Source: Pegea sp. RAD2-039 (Eukaryota > Chordata > Thaliacea > Salpida > Salpidae). Taken from it: DNA of 64,000 nucleotides. Below are positions 15,601-26,899 of the stretch, piece by piece. The notes under the pieces are model-generated. The model ran no database searches. It saw only the letters and a program-made list of their open reading frames with translations, and had not been told where the DNA came from. Positions within the stretch are counted from its first letter, which is position 1. Every line of letters starts with the position of its first letter. The stretch spans positions 2,294,001-2,358,000 of the forward strand of contig JAQGEQ010000175.1 in NCBI GenBank assembly GCA_034620365.1, written 5' to 3'. The position numbers and the translations under genes were made by a program.

Positions 15601-17711
15601 AGACAATCATCAAAGCCTTTTACAATTGTCGTTGGTGGAGCTAAAAATCATTTTTTATCATCAAAACAAACTTTTGATGTACTAAATATACAAACTTTGG
15701 ACAAAGACTTCACATGATGTAACATCACTGCCAACAGCACAAGTAATCACCGAATTATCCACGTTTGACGCATTGTTGATGACCAAGCTACGTTTGCTGC
15801 CTGCATTCGTGATTTTTTAGCTAAAGCAGTTTGCAACAAGTAGCAAAATACCTTTACTTATAATTTGATAGTCTTGATCAGGTACTAGCTCAGTTCCATC
15901 TCGTTCCCATTTGACTGTCATTAAATCGTTTGTTACTTCAATTTCAAACAATAATTTGTCTCCAATAAGTGCTGAATGGGTTTCAGGAAGACGTTTGCTG
16001 AAAGCTTAATAGAAATGACTTTTTGTTATTCATCTTATTAGAAGACTAGTTGATGAAAAGTGAAGAAACTTTAAAGCTCTAAAAACAGACCTTTTGACTT
16101 AATCATATTTTTTCCAATAGTTTTATTCAGTCTGTTTACTCGTCGCAGCATACTTCGCATATCACAGATACCAAATTTAAACGAGATATTTTCATACTCC
16201 TTTTTTGTCTTTGCTTTTCTCAATAAACTCCAAAAATCACCAGAATTTGATTTGTCAGAGCGTTTTGATCTTTCACTAAAAGTTAAAAGATTTAAAAAAA
16301 ATAAACTTTGATTCAGAACTTGATTAAAACTGACACTTTTTTTAGCCTGTTACGAAAATCCACATCTTTTTGTTGAGTGGACTCCTCTCTATAATTATAC
16401 CAATAAAAGATAAATTTAATAGTTTTTACTGTTATAAACAAACTATGAAATAAACTGTAATCAAAATTTTCTTACATTTGTTTCCCTTTTTTAACAATTT
16501 CAATTTTCTTTTCTTCGACTGCAGCAGCTAGAAATTAAAAAAAATTGTTTTTCGGAAAACTATCTCTTGTTGCTGCTTAATGAAACTATTTTTGAGTAAA
16601 ATCAAAATTGTTTTTTCTTTCAAATATTCATAAACATTAATTTATCATACTTTTTAAATGGTTAAAAAATGTTGGTTTGGTAAATTTAGTATTGATAATT
16701 GATAGTTGAACAATTTAGAGTTATTCCAAACTCATAGTTTCCAAACTTGGTTAAGTCTAATTTACAGCTATCACTTAAAGTATAAAAGTTGAATTTTGAC
16801 TTACGAGTTACATTAACATTAAAAAAATTTTCTTCCTCTCCGTTTGGTGAAACTACTTTCACGCGATAAGTGCCGGTGTCAGTAGTTTTAGGTTGCTTGA
16901 ATTTTAAAAAATGTTCAATTCCTTGGTTAAGATTTTCTTTGAACCACATTTCATATCTATCTCCTTTTGTTAACTCATTCCATTTCCCTTTAATCCATGT
17001 CACGTTAAGAGACCCACCGAGAATTGAGCTGATGTTAGCTAGACGTACACTAACAATAGTAGGGACACCTTTCAAACAAATACTTCTTAAGTAATCAGAA
17101 TTTACTTTTAATAAGATAGCATGGAGATCTAATAATATTTTCGATCTTATAGTAACAAAAATATTCAGTTTAGAGTTGAAATAAAACTTTCTGATATTTA
17201 AAATTATTTGCTGCAAAAGTAAGCAGATGATTGTAGATCAAAGAACAGGAAGTCTTACCCTCACTAGTGTAAGCATCAGAAGGTTTTTCAATAACAACTG
17301 ATCGGTCTAAAAAATATTAAATAAAACAAACAGCAGGACTTTGGTGTTAAACAAACTTTTTGGTTTTTCTTCTTCAGAATTGGATATTTTCTTTGAATTA
17401 TAAGTCACTTCTTCATGTGAAACTTCTTTAATATTTTCAATTTTTTCAACATTTTCAGTGATTGTTGTCACTTCTTTTTTCTTCTTGATAACTTTTTTTA
17501 TCTTTTTCTTCACAACTTTTTTAGCTCCATCAAGCACTAATGATCAAAATATATTTTAAAATAAAAGTTTTTTATTGCAAACCATTTCATAGACTAATAT
17601 ATTCTTATTTAACATTTTTTAACCTATTTAAAAAACTGACTAATTTTAAATACTTTCGAATAAAAACTATTTAATAAATTCAAATCTACCTTGGTGTTCT
17701 ATTGTAGGCAT
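6639..17711 (-). CDS. mybpc: Myosin-binding protein C, complete 26-exon gene
   Basis: Thick-filament protein of the striated-muscle sarcomere that binds myosin and actin. Exons in order: 17711-17690, 17536-17357, 17306-17259, 17068-16805, 16527-16476, 16388-16320, 16275-16091, 16004-15852, 15800-15696, 15640-15564, 15263-15150, 15100-14981, 14923-14807, 14756-14558, 14454-14318, 14003-13811, 13584-13486, 13347-13159, 11791-11679, 11290-11053, 9660-9572, 9399-9204, 8804-8660, 7994-7843, 7031-6822, 6769-6639. They close in frame to 1198 aa. Domains: Lys-rich N-terminus (1-70); Ig C1 (75-172, with the WIKGKW motif); M-domain with its three-helix segment (FWSLLRKAK, ISFKFGICDMRSMLRRV; about 220-272); Ig C2-C5 (274-678); fn3 C6 and C7 (679-891); Ig C8; fn3 C9; Ig C10 (1086-1198). 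The final order Ig-fn3-fn3-Ig-fn3-Ig is diagnostic; titin/twitchin would carry a kinase. The donor at 16319 (GTTCTG) is weak but is the one that keeps phase. Confidence 0.93.
11792..13158 (-). other. Large MyBP-C intron with a less AT-rich island
   Basis: The intron between the C6 and C7 fn3 exons. About 12330-12970 is visibly less AT-rich than its surroundings and contains a short (CA)n run near 12519. The minus and plus strands give only broken reading frames. It looks like an old insertion, but I could not assign it to a family. Confidence 0.35.
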
Positions 17712-18461
17712 AATAGAAAACTAGTCGACAAAACTAATTTCAAATGATGTATAATCATGTTTCGGTTTGGAAGATGTATCTGAGTGCTAGCCTGGAAAAT
17801 GTTAACTCTGACATCTTTCTAAATTTAACATTTTTCAGACACTGATACGACTTATCTTACTACTTATATATGATGTCACTTGTTTGGCGTTTAAGAAGTT
17901 AGCTAAGAAGCTCAAATTATGAAACATTTAAAATAGAAACTAATTAGGGTACAAGTCTTTGTACAATGATTTGAAAAATTATTGATTATAGCTAATTTAA
18001 TACTTTGAAATTGCTTTACTTAACATTTTAGAGAATATTAATTCCTTATTTAGCTCTATAATCAGTTAATAAAGTTACTTTTTAGTATTTGTAAAAATTA
18101 AACATTCTAGTTAAAACTATTTTTTTTCAGTTTTATTCAATTTAAATGAATTTACGAGGAAATGTTTGGTTATTTAACAATTTTGTGATTGATATAAGCT
18201 CAGAATATATTCTACAATTTGAATTTTAGTAAAATGATATTAGTGCTTTTTTCACACAAGCTTTAGAGTCGACTTATTTCAAACTTTATAAACAGAAAAT
18301 AGATCTAAGACAACACTAACCGTTATTATCTATTTTCAATTAATATAACATCTTTAGATAACTTTATACGAAAAATATGTTATATATACAATCGTGAAAA
18401 ATAATCAAGTACAACTAGATGATAATTAGCATCTTGGTGTTGATCAATTTTAAATTTCACA

Positions 18462-20864
18462 TCAAATCCATTTTCCATGCTTAATCTTGCTTGGAAGAAA
18501 AACTTGACTCAAATAACTGTCAGAAATTCGATTAAGGGCTTGAATTTCAGCTTTGTATCCGTTTGAAAGCATTTCGTGAATCTAATGAGATAGATGTGTC
18601 TTACAATAGATCAATTACTTGATTAGCAGCAAGTTACTTCTACATTCATTTGAGGGTGATAAGATTGGCAAAGATAAGGTCTTTTCAACATTTCCTCAAG
18701 TTTATTCTCATCTTTTTTGTTAAGAGGGATCAATACATCTTTGGGAAGCTGAAGTCTTACAATTGAATTTACATCAACAATTAGGTTACAAAATAATCAA
18801 AGAACACCTTTTGATATCAGACGGCAAAATTCCAATCCAATGAACAAACGGAAGAGCTAAATTAACAGAATCCCATGCATGTGTCTAAAAGTAGGAAAGT
18901 GTTATCGATATTTTATTGAAATTGCACGAGTGCTAGATAAATAGTTTCAAAAATCAGAAGAATACCTTTGAAGAAAATTTGTAGACAAAAAAGATTTCAA
19001 TTCCTGAAAATAAATGCTGAAGTGAAAAATTACTTTTTTTAATTTCATTATTTTAGTTCAGATATATTTCATAAAAATAAAAGCAATTATTTTATTCATC
19101 AACTCTTATACAATTCTTATTTTCTGAAAATGCCAAGATACAAATTTCAAGATAGATGATATCTGTGCGAAAGCGTCGATGACGTCATATTCAGCGCTTT
19201 CTCATCTTTTACTAAGCAGCTACTGACTCGTTTCAAAACTATGTTTAAACCATGCTTGAACAGCTTTTAATTTTATTGATAGCTTTCTCAAACTACAACT
19301 TTAATCTTTTGTTTATAAAGTTCTAAAAAGAAGTATTCATAAAATAACTTCTAATCCATTAATATCTTATCTGCAAGAGCTTGAGAGTTTAAAAACACAT
19401 TTAGCTACAAACCATAAGGATCAGCATCCATTAGAGCAAATACAGGAATTAGCAGAGCCTCACGAAGTTTTCGAATCATTAATCGAACATTTACATCCGG
19501 GACACCTTTACCCTGCATAATAGAACATTAAAAGTCTAAGAAAGACGAGCCAATGAAATTCAAGTACTGACAGTTATAAGAATGCAAGGAAGTTTGCTGA
19601 CAAAATTATGTTGAATCAAATGCTGAAAAGTTGCGTCTTTTTCAACAATTAACATAAATTTTGCTCTTTGGCTGCTTATTGAAGTAATTGATTCAATATC
19701 AACAGGAACCAAAACTCCCTGTAAGTTACATGTTTAATTCACTTTATAAGGTCAAAAATGATTTGTTGAACAAACTTACGCTTGGTGTTAAAGAGCAATC
19801 AACAATTTCTTCATTTCCTACTTGAAATTTCAAATCACCCACAATACAGGCTTTTGAAGTAGCTACTACATTTAACCAGCGTCTGGATATCCTCAGCATA
19901 CAAGCAATCTCATCAACTAAACTATCTAATGCTCTTTGAGAATGAAATAACTGAAAAGAAAAATTTCATATGATAATAAATCAGCTAGCAAAAGATTATT
20001 TTTATCGCTTAAATTTCTGAATCTTAAATAAATTTTGAAAGCTCAATTTAAGTTAAGCCTATAACATTCTAAGATTTAAATGTAAATAAAAAATATTTCT
20101 ACTTACATGAGGTTCTTCATAAAACAAATCTCGTTTAGTTGCGATTTTATTATTCTGAAGAAGTTTGTAAATCATTGACATTACTTTCATCATAAGCCCT
20201 ATATAGATAATTAATAATTTTGTCCAATAAACATTCAAAAAGAATTTTAATAAAAACTATACCAGAAGAATCTCAATTACATTTTACAGTGAAATTAACA
20301 TATTTTTTGAATTTATTGGTCATGCAAATAACTTTTTTAAAGTTGTTTTTTGGCATTTAAATCTCAACTTAACAGGATCAAGCATAACAAGTGAGCTAAC
20401 CAAACTTTTTTACAGATGATTTATGGGATATTGAAACAGTTGTATAATCTGGATCATCAACTACACATAAACCAACATTTGCTTCATAATAAACATTCGT
20501 CCACCTAGTTCTAGTTCTTTATAACAATTGAATTTGTTACTTTTTAGTATAATTATCAATATTAATCATTTACTTTGTTTTATAACTTGGTGATCTCCCT
20601 TCTGAAAGTTGATGAAGGATATCTACTATGAAATCTTCAATTCGAGTAATTACTTCACGCCTAAAAAAATATAAAATTATAAGTGAGCGAGTAATTATAA
20701 TAAAATAACTTTTCAAGTAATTGTGACACTAAAAAGACAAAAGTAGCTGAAATATAATTTCACCTTTCTTTCTTCTCAGTTAATGGGATTGAATACAATT
20801 GTTCATCATAATCTTTTAAAGTTTTCAAATGACTCCAAAAGTCTCTTGAAAACTCTTCTGACAT
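18462..20864 (-). CDS. spo11: SPO11 meiotic recombination protein, complete
   Basis: Topoisomerase VI A-like transesterase that makes the DNA double-strand breaks starting meiotic recombination in the nucleus. Eleven exons: 20864-20764, 20660-20574, 20516-20401, 20198-20107, 19950-19780, 19718-19572, 19512-19413, 19003-18966, 18884-18808, 18755-18638, 18581-18462. They sum to 1167 bases, giving 388 aa, close to the roughly 396 aa of vertebrate SPO11. The catalytic Tyr lies in KRDLFYEE (about Y128). The Toprim acidic residues are visible as IVEKDATF (E215) and LMDADPYG (D267, D269). The C-terminus KAEIQAL...LPSKIKHGKWI matches the family ending. The gene lies on the same strand as MyBP-C, with its stop 750 bases upstream of the MyBP-C start. 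Confidence 0.93.
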
Positions 20865-20889
20865 TTTAATAAATCTCTGATAACAATTT

Positions 20890-22360
20890 AAATATCAGAT
20901 GTAAGAATAAGAGTTAAAACTATTCAATAGAAAAATTTTAAACAATTTTTTTCGTCAACAACAATTTTTATTATTTAATAATCTTTTTTTGCAATTTCTT
21001 TCGTTGTTTTGTACCAAGTATTTTCAATAAAACCAAAAAATATTTCGATAAAATGGAAAATAAGTCATTAAGTATAAAAATATTAGATTTAAAAAGTATT
21101 TGATGCTAGTTAAGATAGGACATAAGTTCATATTAAAGATAGAAAATCATTTTTTAAACAACATAAGCAATTCAATTTTTGGAAGGTTAAACCGTTTACC
21201 AAGATGTATATAAAGTAATTGCTGAGAGAAAAATGATTTTTATCATATAATTTCAAAATATACAGACAAATAAAAAGGTAGATGATGACATTTTATATTT
21301 AGCGTTTATAACATGCTTTTATCAAATTAGATGCAACTAAAAATAATACTTTTAAAGTTTGAAATACTTTATAATTATTTAAGTACGTTACCACCAAAAC
21401 ATACAAGATAAAATACAATAAAGGGATTGTTATTGTACTAAAAAAAGATATTTTAAGTAGTGAAAAATTAATTTTTGTTTGTATATTATGCTTGAGTAAA
21501 TGATTCTTCATTTAAAAAAAAGTTTGTAATAAGAATCAATCAATATCTTTTTTCCCAATAAATATAAAATCTATAAAATATATATATACACAAATTCTAG
21601 GAACAGAAAAACTGACATAAAGAAGCTTACGTTTAAAGAGTTTTAACATTCATACCAATAATCGAATAAAAATCTGAAAAAACTGTTCTAAACGAAAAAC
21701 TAAGGAAGCTATTTTGACCTAAAAAGGTTTAATTGAAGATAATCAGAATATTAAAGATTATTATAGCAAATAATTTATTTTAACTTTTTTTTTGATAAAA
21801 AAAATTATAGCGTGATATTATTGTAGTATCTAATAATTTTTTAAATGCTTTGAAGTAGAAAGTTCTTAGTTTCAAACTTACAGCATCTTAGATAAAATCA
21901 AAGAAGCCTCTAAAACGCGTGGATGCTAAGCTAAAAGTTGGGACTTTACTGTAAACTGCTAAAAGATGTTCTAATTTTCCAAATCAAAGTAGTTGATCTA
22001 TATGAAATGTATTAAATGGGCTTTTTAAAGATCGTAATTACTAAGAGCTTCAAGCAACAGAAAGTACAAACTTATACTTCCTAGCAATGGTGCACACAGC
22101 AATTTACTAAAAATGGTAAAACTCTTGTCATATGTATTTATAGATACTAGACTTGTTTGAAGAAGAAAAACAGTACGATTCTAAACGTAAAAGTTTTCAC
22201 CAAAACAATGGCGATATATGGTCTCAAGGTGATAGTTCAAAAGGGTGGATGGAAAATCAGTATGCCTATGCTGGAAACAACTTCAAAGATTACATTAGGC
22301 AGTTTTTAGTGAATAGAGGTCGAAGGAAAAGAAATCAAATAAGAACAATGTAAAACGTCA
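20890..22360. other. AT-rich intergenic region upstream of SPO11
   Basis: No recognisable gene. It should contain the SPO11 promoter. A short open frame near 22153-22353 starts at TTG and resembles nothing I know. Confidence 0.4.
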
Positions 22361-22364
22361 TTAA

Positions 22365-22912
22365 TCTACGAGATTGATATGCTTCTTAAATTTTGATACT
22401 TTAGAAATTTGACGGATTAAATATGACGTAATTCTTAATTTAAAAATTATCCACAATTCAACTTATCTTAAATTCGATGAATTATTTTCCATTAATCTTT
22501 CCCTCAAGTTATATCAAATCAGACGACACACATTACATCTTAATAAGCCCATATCATCTAGTATGTTAATCAGAGCAAATTTGTTCTCGTTCCACACAGT
22601 TAGTATTTGGAACCAGCTGCCATCAGACATCGTCATGTCAGAATCGCTCGTTTTGTACAAACAGAAGTTGGACCGTTATGATAATACCAACACTAACATT
22701 TCTAAATTGTGATTTTCCCCTTTTTTATATTATTAACATTCTATGTAATTGTTCATTGTTATATGGTTTGAGAACTACTGAAATGCCATGTGTTACATTT
22801 TTTGCTTTCTATATTTCTAACTTGGTAGATATTATTAGTGAAAATCTGTGTTAGTGGGAGGTGCTCTCTTAAGGCATCTCCCTTCGCATTTATTGAAATA
22901 AATAAATAAATC
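22365..22912 (+). mobile_element. 5'-truncated LINE, reverse-transcriptase tail and 3' end
   Basis: From about 22567 the plus strand reads the characteristic C-terminal tail of non-LTR reverse transcriptases (TVSIWNQLPSDIVMSES, then KQKLDRY), with a stop at about 22711. The 3' UTR follows, with a GTGCTCTCTTAAGGCAT hairpin and an AAATA-type tail (TAAATAAATAAA) at 22900-22912. The same sequence occurs inverted at 23950-24500 and 52478-53160. No catalytic RT or endonuclease part is present, so this is a dead 5'-truncated insertion. Confidence 0.8.
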
Positions 22913-23945
22913 TGTTGTTTGTTTTAGTCTTGAAAATAACCTCCACAGGAGTGGATACCACAGTAGTACACTCCAAATTAGAAGCAATGACCTACATACC
23001 AAAAGAGGATCAACAAGAGAAAGATTGCCAAATATAAAAGATAAAAAAATCCCCGCTTCTTAAGCAGACGTGTGCTACTTGCTCGTATGCTAAAAGTCTG
23101 TTAGTGAATACAAAACCATCGAATTTTCCGTCACAACAATATAGTCACAACTATATCCAAAAATTTTAAGAGAACCTCATATTTTAGCAGGTCGAAGCTT
23201 CATAAGGCCGGGTATTTATTTGATTAAACGCATGGCTGCAGAAACAACTTATACACCTCTCATACCGAACAAAGAACAACAAATTTATGACTGCAGAAGG
23301 ATAATCAGAAAGTCTCAAGCATCATAGCTTAGCATAAATATTGTAAAAAAATAGAAACATTCCAGAAGCAAATAACATAAGTAAAATAAAATAAGTCAAT
23401 AACAGCTATGAATCTAAGTACAAAATAAGTTAACAATAAACAAATAAAATGACAAAACTTAGAAAATTATCACATTTAAAAAAATATTTAAATCATATTT
23501 TGAAACAAACTTTTTACATAAGTTTAAATAAAACAAAAAGAGGTGATAGGTGTTGATGTATTAATAGAGTCAAGAAAAACAGTCGTTGACCTTTGAAAAA
23601 TTGCAATTTTTATAGAAGTCATTGAAGTTAAAATTACATAACCCGTGAATGAACCAATTCTAAACAAATTATCTACGTGGTGAGCCTGGTTTACACCGTG
23701 GAACATGAATATAACCATATTTTTAATTACAGAACATTGAAAAATTCTATTATTGCTTAGATAAAAATCAAATGATGTTGAGATGAAGTTTGAAAACTTA
23801 TTTATTGGCAGCTGGAAACATATGTCAGTAGCAAGCTTGAGTAGTTTGGATTAAAACTATAGGTTAGTAGATTCCAAAGAATATTGAAGAGATACTAATA
23901 TTAAACCAAAAAATTCTTCGTCGGCAAAGTGCATTAAATTTTCAA
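22913..23945. other. Unassigned spacer between two LINE copies
   Basis: Contains a minus-strand open frame of 64 codons (23524-23718) without recognisable features. Base composition is mixed and probably includes older transposon debris. No gene is supported. Confidence 0.3.
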
Positions 23946-23949
23946 AACC

Positions 23950-25330
23950 ATTTATTTATTTCAGTAAATGCAAAGGATGTTGCCTGAAGAGAGAACCTCC
24001 CGCTAACACATTTTCACAAATGATATCTCTTAAGTTAGAAATATAGAAAGAAAAATATGTAACACATGGCATTTATTGAGGTAAAACAGTACGTAATGTC
24101 ATTAATATAAATTCTTCAAAGTATAGGTCTAAAAACGCTGTTTAGAAGTGAAAATTGTTGAAAACGGTTGAACTTAAGCTTGTTCAACACGAGAGATTCT
24201 GACATGACAATGTTTGATTGTAGTTGGTTCCAAGTACTAATCGTTCAGTATGAGAAAAAAATTTACTCTGATTAAAGCACCATGAGATATGGGCTTATGA
24301 AGGCGTATTGTATGTCGTCTGAGTTGATATATCTTGTGAAAAGGACTAACGGAGAACCACTATTAAATTGAAGGTCAACCGATTTGTTAAGAATTTAAGA
24401 AAATAAAAATTAAGTCGTATTTAATCCGTTGAATTTCCACGGTATCTAGATCTAAGAATTTAAGACAGTTTTCATAACTATCGCAAAAATTATTATGTTA
24501 AATCAATATTAGAAGGCATCGCTAGGCATTGCATCTATCATATTTGATGTCGTCAGTAAAGTTTAAAATATAAATTCAGTAAACAGTTGATAGAAACTCA
24601 TTAATCCCATCATAATTTCTACGATAAAAATTCCATTTGCATTCAGTTTTAACGTTTATAAAACAGCTTGATGAAGTTTGAATCCGATCATATTGTGATC
24701 AAATGTAAAAGCAAAAGATTCTTTTTGATCAACATAGATAATATTACAATCAATTGTACTAAAACCAAATCCTCCAACGTCTATAACTCAGGGCATTCAA
24801 CATTCGTTCACTACCTTGAATAAAACCTTAATAGTAAGACCGTCATTAGTTTTAGAGGGTGGTAGGTAGGTACATAAAAATAGAAATAATGGAGTTTATC
24901 TCAAAGTGGGTTTTGTTTTTAATTACACAAACAATTTCACCTCTATCATACAGTCTGTCACAACGCAAAACACAAAAACGATTACCGTCAACCAGAAAAG
25001 AATCCGGATAAAACGGCTTCAACCAAGTTTCAGTAATAAAAACAAATGTGAAATCCTGAGAATGCAAAATAGTATTCAATTGAAAATTTTTGTTAATAAT
25101 CGACCGCGCGTTGAAGAGCATACTTAATGTGATAAACGAATTATCTTTTTGACGCTTGTGAGAATTGATATGTGGTAGAACAGTAGAGTATTTTGCCGCT
25201 GACGTAAATGTGTTAGTTAACATTTTCTTTCAGGCCTCGGTTATTTGGTGATAGACTGTGGATAGTGCGTATCGTTGGTATGTTTATCATTTAGTCACCT
25301 TAATAATCTAAATAAAGCTCGATATAACAT
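23950..25330 (-). mobile_element. LINE copy with internal deletion (endonuclease joined to RT tail)
   Basis: On the minus strand, 25330-25224 matches the 5' leader of the copy at 26160-26340. The frame 25223-24852 reads the N-terminal part of an apurinic-type endonuclease (LFNARSIINKN, VFITETWLKP). It is followed in shifted frames by the post-endonuclease linker (FYRRNYDGINEFLSTV near 24600). At about 24510 the sequence jumps to the RT C-terminal tail and ends in the shared 3' hairpin and an A/T tail near 23950. The whole catalytic RT domain is missing, and several stops and frameshifts are present. Confidence 0.75.
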
Positions 25331-25334
25331 CGTA

Positions 25335-26340
25335 ATTCTGTCGGAGACACAAAAATCACCTTAAACGAATTGCAGTATATGAAGTAGAAGAATTATTCTA
25401 GTTTATTATTATTATAGCCTTATAATTCACAGATGAATGTGATACAAGTGGTGTAGCGATATCAGCCACGCTCAATCAAAACAGTTCAGTGGTCTTTATG
25501 TCAAAAACTTTACAAGGGTTAAGGCTTTTATTTAGAGCCCTATTGCAAGTAGTACTAAAAATCTCTTTTCTTGTGTCTTGTTGAAAAGTTTTCTAAATTT
25601 CCTTTTCGTTTTCTGTGTTCTAAGATAGATTCTAACACGGTAATTAGCTATTTGGAACTTAAAGTCATATCCATTCAAACCGGGCTTCGGCTGTCGTGTC
25701 TCGATAACTGAAGTATTATCTATTACGAAAAGGAATTTAAGCAGTAGAATAATTTCCTACCACTCATAAAGTAATGATCAAGTAGAGAGGTGTTCAGGAA
25801 TAATCTGGAGGGCAGTGAGGTGTGCGTCGGTTTGACGGTGTAATAAAGTGGATAGTTCCCGATGGGGCTTCACCAAGTGATATAAGGGATAATCTCGATG
25901 ACAACATCAGGATTACAGAGGGAAAAATGACGAGAGGTACAAATCTAGTGAGCATGTTTTTAATGGGGAATTAACGAGGAGCTTTGATGGTTCGGGCATC
26001 AGAAGTGGTAACGTTAGCTTGAAGAGCGGGAGAAAGGCGGCGTAGATGTTAGGCGGTCCACCAGATCATTTAAAGGCGTACCTCCAAAGCGCTACGGTTG
26101 GGACTAATTGTTCTTGATGGCAATAATGAGACAATGTGCGATCTTTACTGTTCGGCCAATTGTTTGGTTAGGGAGAATCTGTTATAATAGTAAATTGTTT
26201 TGTCGCTGACGTAAATGTCATTATCATATAAACTTGGGTGATTCGGTAGTAGACTGTGTCGTGGTTAGTGCACATCGCTAGTATTCTTATCATTGTTGTT
26301 AGTCGCCTTCTGAATAATTTGAATACAGCTCTATATAAAA
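25335..26340 (-). mobile_element. Second LINE-like fragment, related 5' leader, diverged body
   Basis: The stretch 26340-26190 on the minus strand is homologous to the 5' leader and first codons of the neighbouring LINE (the TFTSA codons after the start). Downstream, the reading frames are broken and differ from that LINE's endonuclease. Near 25640 a basic stretch (YLRTQKTKRKFRKLF) resembles the linker that follows the endonuclease in other LINEs. The segment is much less AT-rich than the surrounding DNA. It is probably a related but distinct LINE subfamily, heavily decayed. Confidence 0.45.
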
Positions 26341-26529
26341 AGCCATCATCATTACAATTTATTTAAACCATTAAAAATTAAAACTATAAAATTAAAGTTT
26401 ATTGTGATTTTAAGATTGTTACGACAACAGCACACAAGGATGCATAATCAAGGATTCATTTATAGACTCATCAAATATAAGGCAATGGTTGTTAGAGCGT
26501 GAAACTTTATTATTGAAGAAAGCTTTTAA

Positions 26530-26880
26530 CTAAACGGTGACACTGAACGATGCCCGGCGTAGTAACCAATACTTCGTGCCTGGCAGATCGGTTGAAGCTG
26601 CAGTGAATTCAATGGAATTCAAGGAAGAGAACCAAGCAGAACCGAGAGTAACGTTGCACGAGCTACCAGAACAACACTGAGCATAACGACGGCCTGTCTT
26701 CGGGGCTCCAATTCTGGCTTTTAATTCGGATTTTTGTATCTCCCAGAAGTGTTGTCATTAACTAGATTCACTGTGTCCTTCTACCAAGGTTTATAATGAC
26801 CTTTTTCTTGTCTTCGATATGTGTCCACCAGGGCTCCTCCCATGATAAACAGATGTAGTAGCCGCAACATGGACTAATGA
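26530..26880 (-). repeat. Decayed tRNA-type SINE copy
   Basis: Aligns by eye with the body of the SINE at 61325-61695. Shared blocks include the region around 26700-26770 (TTTTAATTCGGATTTTTG against TTTTAAATTCGGAGTTTTG) and the preceding AGAAC...CATTGAG-like block. The tRNA head is no longer recognisable here. Confidence 0.5.
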
Positions 26881-26899
26881 GTACTAGTGAGTGATAAAT

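Noticed and set aside
15800-15852. Frameshift in the MyBP-C C2 domain
   Set aside because: The apparent shift disappears when the acceptor GAATGCAG ending at 15801 is used; the phase then fits and the sequence matches the family.
16276-16319. Frameshift before the MyBP-C M-domain
   Set aside because: Using a weak GTTCTG donor at 16319 restores phase with a 44-base intron; a pseudogene is not needed.
6639-17711. Titin or twitchin fragment
   Set aside because: The M-domain three-helix segment, the C1 WIKGKW motif, the exact C5-C10 order and the absence of a kinase all point to MyBP-C.
17711-18462. SPO11-MyBP-C operon
   Set aside because: Same strand, but the gap is 750 bases and the functions are unrelated; typical trans-spliced operons are tighter.
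22153-22353. Small plus-strand gene (66 codons)
   Set aside because: Starts at TTG, has no recognisable domain, and borders a LINE insertion. It could be a terminal exon, but nothing supports that.
24906-25127. Plus-strand open frame of 73 codons
   Set aside because: It is the antisense shadow of the LINE endonuclease frame.
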